The translations under genes were made by a program, and so were the position numbers. This document shows, one piece after another, positions 5,554-8,770 of a stretch of 8,770 nucleotides of DNA (the stretch's first letter is position 1; every line of letters starts with the position of its first letter). Source of the DNA: CAYVSF01 sp046482855. Lineage in GTDB: Bacteria; Bacteroidota; Bacteroidia; Bacteroidales; UBA12077. The stretch is taken from assembly GCA_046482855.1 (NCBI GenBank), contig JAWOEH010000232.1, forward strand, positions 1-8,770, written 5' to 3'. Under the pieces are notes generated by a model. It worked only from the letters and a program-made list of their open reading frames with translations. It did no database searches and was not told where the DNA came from.

Positions 5554-5799
5554 ATGAGAAAATTGAAATTGACAATTGCCTTGGCTTTTTGTTTAGGAAC
5601 GCTGTTTTCTGTAGGTAACTTGCAAAAAAGTATCACCACAAACGTTGGCTGGGGACTTTGTAAACTTTGTAAGTCCGGAGAGGAAGTAACTGTCTCTACA
5701 GAGGCTCTTGCAGGTGGCGTTGGAGCTTATGGTGGCGCTAAACTTGGTGCTAGTATTGGTTGTATTGGAGGACCTGCTGGTGCTGTTGGTGCCTTATAA
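5554..5799 (+). CDS. Small exported glycine-zipper peptide, candidate bacteriocin or signal precursor
   Basis: The 81-residue product has three parts. Residues 1-20 (MRKLKLTIALAFCLGTLFSV) look like a signal peptide or membrane anchor. Residues 21-55 contain a CxxC pair (Cys36, Cys39) and end in EALAGG (50-55), which resembles a double-glycine leader end. Residues 56-81 contain 9 Gly and 6 Ala in 26, with Gly57, 61, 65, 69 and 73 at perfect four-residue spacing, a GxxxG glycine zipper, plus Cys70. Such zippers pack membrane helices and are frequent in pore-forming class II bacteriocins. A signal peptide together with a GG site would be unusual, so the processing route is open. The EALA segment also recalls the NVEAL peptide family of Bacteroidota. 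Its position after LytTR-type repeats and before three protease genes supports a secreted peptide. Function is not established. Confidence 0.7.
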   Translation: MRKLKLTIALAFCLGTLFSVGNLQKSITTNVGWGLCKLCKSGEEVTVSTEALAGGVGAYGGAKLGASIGCIGGPAGAVGAL

Positions 5800-5810
5800 A
5801 ACTTATAATG

Positions 5811-5851
5811 AGTGTTACTTGAATATTACAGTGTAACACTTATATTATTTT
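5811..5851 (+). terminator. Hairpin after the peptide gene, terminator or attenuator
   Basis: AGTGTTAC (5811-5818) and GTAACACT (5833-5840) form a perfect 8-bp stem with a 14-base loop, followed by the T/A-rich tail TATATTATTTT. It lies 11 bases after the peptide stop and 27 bases before the protease start. A partial terminator here would let the peptide be made in large excess over the downstream proteases, as is common for precursor-peptide operons. The low-GC stem suggests leaky rather than full termination. Confidence 0.55.
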
Positions 5852-5867
5852 AATTATATAAAAGAGA

Positions 5868-6710
5868 ATGCTTAAACAAATCATAATTAGCACAGCAATC
5901 GTATTTGCCGTCTTGTTGATGCAGTTTTTTATTATCTATCTCTTTGCCAGAGAGAAAAATAAAATACAAATAAAAGAAATCGTTTTGTCGTTTCTTGGTG
6001 CTTCCCTTTTTATTGGATTGGCAATCTCCCTACTTGAGTTTCTTTTTCAATCTGTGAACTATAAAATCATTTATTATGTCCTTGCAGCTTCTCTTATTTC
6101 TGCCTACTGGTTCATTGTTGAGCCGTTGAAGTTTCTTTTTTTCAGAGGTGATCGTGTTAGGGGAAAAGAGTTAGAGAAGAAGTTAACGAAAAAAGGGTAC
6201 AACTATAAAATTCTTTTTTCTGATGCAATAACTAACAATGCCTATGCAACAGGAATTGTCCCTTTTTGCCGGGTAATTATCTTAGGAAGTGGATTAAAAA
6301 AGAAGCTGACCCCATCACAATTAGAAGCCATTGTTTATCATGAAATTGGTCATCATGAAAGGTATCACATATTAAAACTGTTTTTGATTAATGTTGTGTT
6401 GCAAGTAGTTTATTTGCAGATGTTTTCTTTAGTTTTTCGTTTGCCCGACAACATAGGCCTACTGGAACCACTGATAGTTGCTTGCGTGGGAGGAGCAGGA
6501 GGGTTGGTTTTTTGGTTCGTTCCCAATAAAGTCTCTTTATGGTTTGAATATTATGCCGATAAATATGCTGCTGTCCATTACAGCAGGGAGGTGATTATTG
6601 AATCCTTGCAACGATTAGATGAAATATCGGGCGGTAGCCTTACAAGGGGGAATTACAGTCACCCAAAGCTGGAAAAACGAGTACGAAATATTATCGAAAA
6701 AAATATATAA
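5868..6710 (+). CDS. Integral-membrane M48-type zinc metalloprotease
   Basis: The 280-residue protein has three N-terminal membrane segments (about 5-27, 38-60 and 68-92). A protease core follows with NAYATG (124-129) and the zinc motif HEIGH (158-162) in the sequence YHEIGHHERYH. Two further hydrophobic segments (about 168-190 and 200-219) come next, then FEYYADKYA with the likely third zinc ligand Glu227, and a family-typical ending SHPKLEKRV. This order matches M48 (HtpX/Ste24-like) enzymes, which cut peptides at or within the membrane face; the multi-helix N-terminus also recalls M56/BlaR1 sensors. All expected ligands are present, so it should be active. GAGA just before the ATG may serve as ribosome site. 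Lying right after the peptide gene, it is the best candidate to process that peptide or protect against it. That role is inferred. Confidence 0.85.
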   Translation: MLKQIIISTAIVFAVLLMQFFIIYLFAREKNKIQIKEIVLSFLGASLFIGLAISLLEFLFQSVNYKIIYYVLAASLISAYWFIVEPLKFLFFRGDRVRGKELEKKLTKKGYNYKILFSDAITNNAYATGIVPFCRVIILGSGLKKKLTPSQLEAIVYHEIGHHERYHILKLFLINVVLQVVYLQMFSLVFRLPDNIGLLEPLIVACVGGAGGLVFWFVPNKVSLWFEYYADKYAAVHYSREVIIESLQRLDEISGGSLTRGNYSHPKLEKRVRNIIEKNI

Positions 6711-6776
6711 ACTGTTTAGTTATTTTAACTTTATTTCTCAATTATGTGTATAGGGTGTGTTTGAAACATTAATTTT

Positions 6777-8249
6777 ATGAGGAAAATATGTATAGGTTTA
6801 ACTCTTTTTCTATGTATCGGTGCCTTAAAAGCTCAAGTGAATAATGTAGAGTTTGATTCGGTCAATATAAGTAGGATAAAAAGTGTAGTGGATACTCTAA
6901 CAAATCCTGCTTTTGGTGGAAGAGGAGTTGAAACATATAAAAAATTATCCAAGTTTTTATCTCTGTATTATGAAAATATTGGGCTAAGTGCCTTTAGTAA
7001 TAATGGTTATGTCCAGCTTGTTCGTCCGTTTCAATATTGCAAATTTTCTGATAGTTCCTATCTGAAAGTAGATAATTTAATATTTCATATTGAACAAGAT
7101 TTTATTCACAGTTTGTTTGATTCCAGGGAGCATTTTAATTTCACTCCTTCAGAAATTACTAGTGAATTATATTTTACCGGCTTACCAAATGCTGATATAG
7201 ATAGTGTCTTAGCTAAAGCTGATATTAAAAATAAGTCAGTTATAGTCTTTCCCCAAAAAGGGATTGATGTATATAGTATATGTTATGAAAGAGGGGCATC
7301 AGCTATAATTGTCATTCATGCAAATGATGATAAGTATCAAAAAATGAAAAGTGTAGCCAATATATCCTATAATATGCTGGAGCCGCTGAATTATCATTTA
7401 TCGGATCCCGATAAGCCTACATTTACAACTATTTTTTTGTCACCCTCTACATCTGCCAAAATTTTAGGGATTAAAAAATCAAAGTTGAAAAAGTATGTAG
7501 AGCTATATAATCGGATGGAAGATTCCGTTTTTTATAATATTCCGAAGCAAATTGAATTTAATATACATCGAGAAAAAAGATATGTACAATCGGGTAATGT
7601 TATTGGTTATATACAGGGGAAAGATACAACCGGAGAACATATTATAATTTCCGCGCATTACGATCATTTAGGAAAGAATAACGATATTTATTTTCCCGGT
7701 GCTAACGACAATGCTTCCGGAGTTAGTGCGATGTTGGAGATAGCCAGGGTGTTATCTGATGCAGGAGTGAAACCCAAACGCAGTATTGTGTTTATTGCAT
7801 TTGGATTAGAAGAGAATAGACTCTTAGGGTCAAAATACTATGTTGATCATCCTGTGTTTCCACTAACGAAATTAAAAGCGAATATTAACCTGGATATGGT
7901 TGGCAGGCAAGATAAATATCATGACACAATTCCTGATTATATTTATGCGCTTGGCCCCGATTCTTTAAGTTTGGGCATTACTGAGCTCATGGATAGTATA
8001 AATAAGGTTCATCATTTTACGAATCTTGAGTTCTTGGATAATTATCCAAATGCAAAAAGATTTTTTAGTGTTTCTTCAGACCAAGTTAATTTTTTAAATA
8101 AAGGGATTCCTGCTGTTTTAATTAATAATGGTATGCATAAAGACTTGCATAAACCAACAGATACAATGGATAAGTTAAATTTTGAAACGATTGAAAATGT
8201 TTCAAAGCTATTGCTCTTGTCTATCTGGGAAATGGCAAATCAATCTTAA
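6777..8249 (+). CDS. Exported M28-family zinc aminopeptidase
   Basis: The 490-residue protein has a signal peptide with likely cleavage after Ala19 (ALKA, then Gln20). Residues about 130-230 form a PA-like inserted domain (KSVIVFP...ERGASAIIVIH). The M28 catalytic domain fills about 270-490 with the full di-zinc set: SAHYDHLG (His294, Asp296), GANDNASG (bridging Asp311), GLEEN (catalytic Glu345, ligand Glu346), NLDMVG (Asp373) and DLHKPTDT (His458). M28 enzymes remove N-terminal residues from peptides, and exported ones work in the periplasm or outside the cell. The gene follows the M48 gene after 66 bases with no evident terminator or strong promoter, so co-transcription is likely. It is very AT-rich (17 G/C in the 60 bases from 7021). 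It could trim or inactivate the small peptide, or simply scavenge peptides. Confidence 0.92.
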   Translation: MRKICIGLTLFLCIGALKAQVNNVEFDSVNISRIKSVVDTLTNPAFGGRGVETYKKLSKFLSLYYENIGLSAFSNNGYVQLVRPFQYCKFSDSSYLKVDNLIFHIEQDFIHSLFDSREHFNFTPSEITSELYFTGLPNADIDSVLAKADIKNKSVIVFPQKGIDVYSICYERGASAIIVIHANDDKYQKMKSVANISYNMLEPLNYHLSDPDKPTFTTIFLSPSTSAKILGIKKSKLKKYVELYNRMEDSVFYNIPKQIEFNIHREKRYVQSGNVIGYIQGKDTTGEHIIISAHYDHLGKNNDIYFPGANDNASGVSAMLEIARVLSDAGVKPKRSIVFIAFGLEENRLLGSKYYVDHPVFPLTKLKANINLDMVGRQDKYHDTIPDYIYALGPDSLSLGITELMDSINKVHHFTNLEFLDNYPNAKRFFSVSSDQVNFLNKGIPAVLINNGMHKDLHKPTDTMDKLNFETIENVSKLLLLSIWEMANQS

Positions 8250-8524
8250 TTTTAGTTTGGTACCTATTCCATGCCTCAGGAGCCAATTTTTTGATTCGGT
8301 TGTGATGCTATATCTGTAGGATGCCGGCATCTGGGGTAATTCCAGGGGTAGCAAATCCTCAGGATTTATATTGTTATAGAAGCTTAAGCCCATATAAGAA
8401 ATTACTCCGGAGGAGCGGGTCTTTATTATGAGGAAAACTTTTTTGAACCGTATTTTCGTAGGATTGGATAAGGGGGTAGTTGTAAAATAGAGCAAATACG
8501 TACATTTTTAATATTAAAGCGTTT
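8250..8524. other. Intergenic stretch with repeat copy 2 before the CPBP gene
   Basis: About 275 non-coding bases separate the M28 gene from the CPBP gene, including repeat copy 2 (8324-8415). A weak promoter-like pair, GTTG (8479-8482) and TACATTTT (8501-8508) at 18-bp spacing, lies just before the CPBP start. It would allow that gene its own transcript, but neither box is a perfect match. The minus-strand open frame 8208-8495 is just the repeat read backwards. Confidence 0.4.
8324..8415 (+). repeat. Dispersed repeat, copy 2
   Basis: This is the partner of 4663-4756 in the same orientation. It shares CCGGCATC, AAATC, AGGATTT, TATAGAAGC, CCCA with ATAAGA, ACTCCGG and GGAG in the same order, with a near-equal length of 92 bases. 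It begins 75 bases after the M28 stop codon. Like copy 1 it is downstream of a gene, but on the opposite side of the peptide locus. The pair thus brackets the LytTR-peptide-M48-M28 block. Confidence 0.6.
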
Positions 8525-8770
8525 ATGTTACAAAATTTTATCGAATACTGTAAAAATCCGGTGAATTCTCCTGAGCAAAATAAAATGACTGTTCGTATTT
8601 TTTTTAAGCTCTATTTGCTATATATGATTTTTGTCCTATCGATAGGAGCTCAGTTAGGGGTTTTAATGAATTTTACAGGTATTACCAATGAGTTAGATAA
8701 TGTGTCAACAAAAATGGTGCTTTTTGGCGTTTTAGGAGCTCCCTTTTTTGAAGAAACGATATTTAGGCTT
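8525..8770 (+). CDS. CPBP (CAAX/Abi-type) intramembrane protease, N-terminal part, runs off window
   Basis: The frame starts at ATG 8525 and is open through 8770, giving 82 residues. After a polar start (MLQNFIEYCKNPVNSPEQ) come a hydrophobic segment (about residues 27-48, LYLLYMIFVLSIGAQLGVLM) and a second one leading into APFFEETIFR near the window edge. EExxxR preceded by a Pro and aromatics is motif 1 of the CPBP family (Rce1/CAAX protease-like), whose glutamates are catalytic. Family members serve in bacteriocin self-immunity, peptide maturation and abortive infection. The rest of the protein, including the later His motifs, lies outside. It shares strand and AT-rich composition with the preceding proteases, but a 275-base gap makes operon membership uncertain. 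Confidence 0.8.
   Translation, partial: MLQNFIEYCKNPVNSPEQNKMTVRIFFKLYLLYMIFVLSIGAQLGVLMNFTGITNELDNVSTKMVLFGVLGAPFFEETIFRL

Noticed and set aside
5554..5799. Lipoprotein signal at Cys13 of the small peptide
   Set aside because: The residues before Cys13 (LAF) do not fit a lipobox, and the cysteine lies inside the hydrophobic core.
8208..8495. 95-residue minus-strand frame after the M28 gene
   Set aside because: It is the dispersed repeat read backwards. The other copy is not open in an equivalent way, so it is not coding.
1..8770. tRNA or rRNA genes
   Set aside because: No cloverleaf-like or conserved rRNA segment was seen on either strand.

Overview
The window looks like accessory DNA from a member of the Bacteroidota. 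Shine-Dalgarno sequences are mostly weak. One promoter matches the Bacteroidota consensus (TTTG, about 20 bp, TAnnTTTG). Several proteins (the DUF6122-type membrane protein, the stand-alone LytTR regulator, the exported orphans) also fit that phylum. I would not name a genus.

Layout. (1) Positions 1-180 hold the catalytic core of an adenine-N6 DNA methyltransferase, most like BREX PglX. It stops abruptly just after motif GIDID and is probably a relic. (2) After about 400 bp of degenerate non-coding DNA comes an orphan soluble protein (588-1193). (3) A complete YefM-YoeB type toxin-antitoxin operon follows (1314-1822). Its promoter overlaps three TTGTAC sites spaced exactly 12 bp apart. (4) A 369-bp gap with interleaved inverted repeats leads to a two-gene GC-rich unit: an AcuI/YhdH-type oxidoreductase and a small DUF6122-type membrane protein. 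(5) A hairpin separates these from a convergent gene for an exported protein of unknown function (3653-4483, minus strand).

(6) From about 4.5 kb the DNA turns AT-rich and holds what I consider the most interesting part. A one-domain LytTR DNA-binding protein (4788-5129, minus strand) is divergent from an 81-residue peptide gene (5554-5799). Between them lie three 14-bp direct repeats at an exact 21-bp period, the geometry of LytTR operators. The peptide has an export-like N-terminus, a CxxC pair, an EALAGG segment and a glycine-zipper tail (Gly at 57, 61, 65, 69 and 73). A terminator-like hairpin follows it. Then come an integral-membrane M48-type zinc protease (5868-6710), an exported M28 zinc aminopeptidase (6777-8249), and the start of a CPBP/CAAX-type intramembrane protease (8525 to the window end).

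Working model (inference): a LytTR-controlled locus makes a small membrane-active or signalling peptide. The three proteases would process it, degrade it or give self-protection. No transporter, histidine kinase or modification enzyme is visible, and the locus probably continues past 8770. The function of the system is unproven. Two diverged copies of a roughly 93-bp repeat lie at 4663-4756 and 8324-8415, each downstream of a gene.
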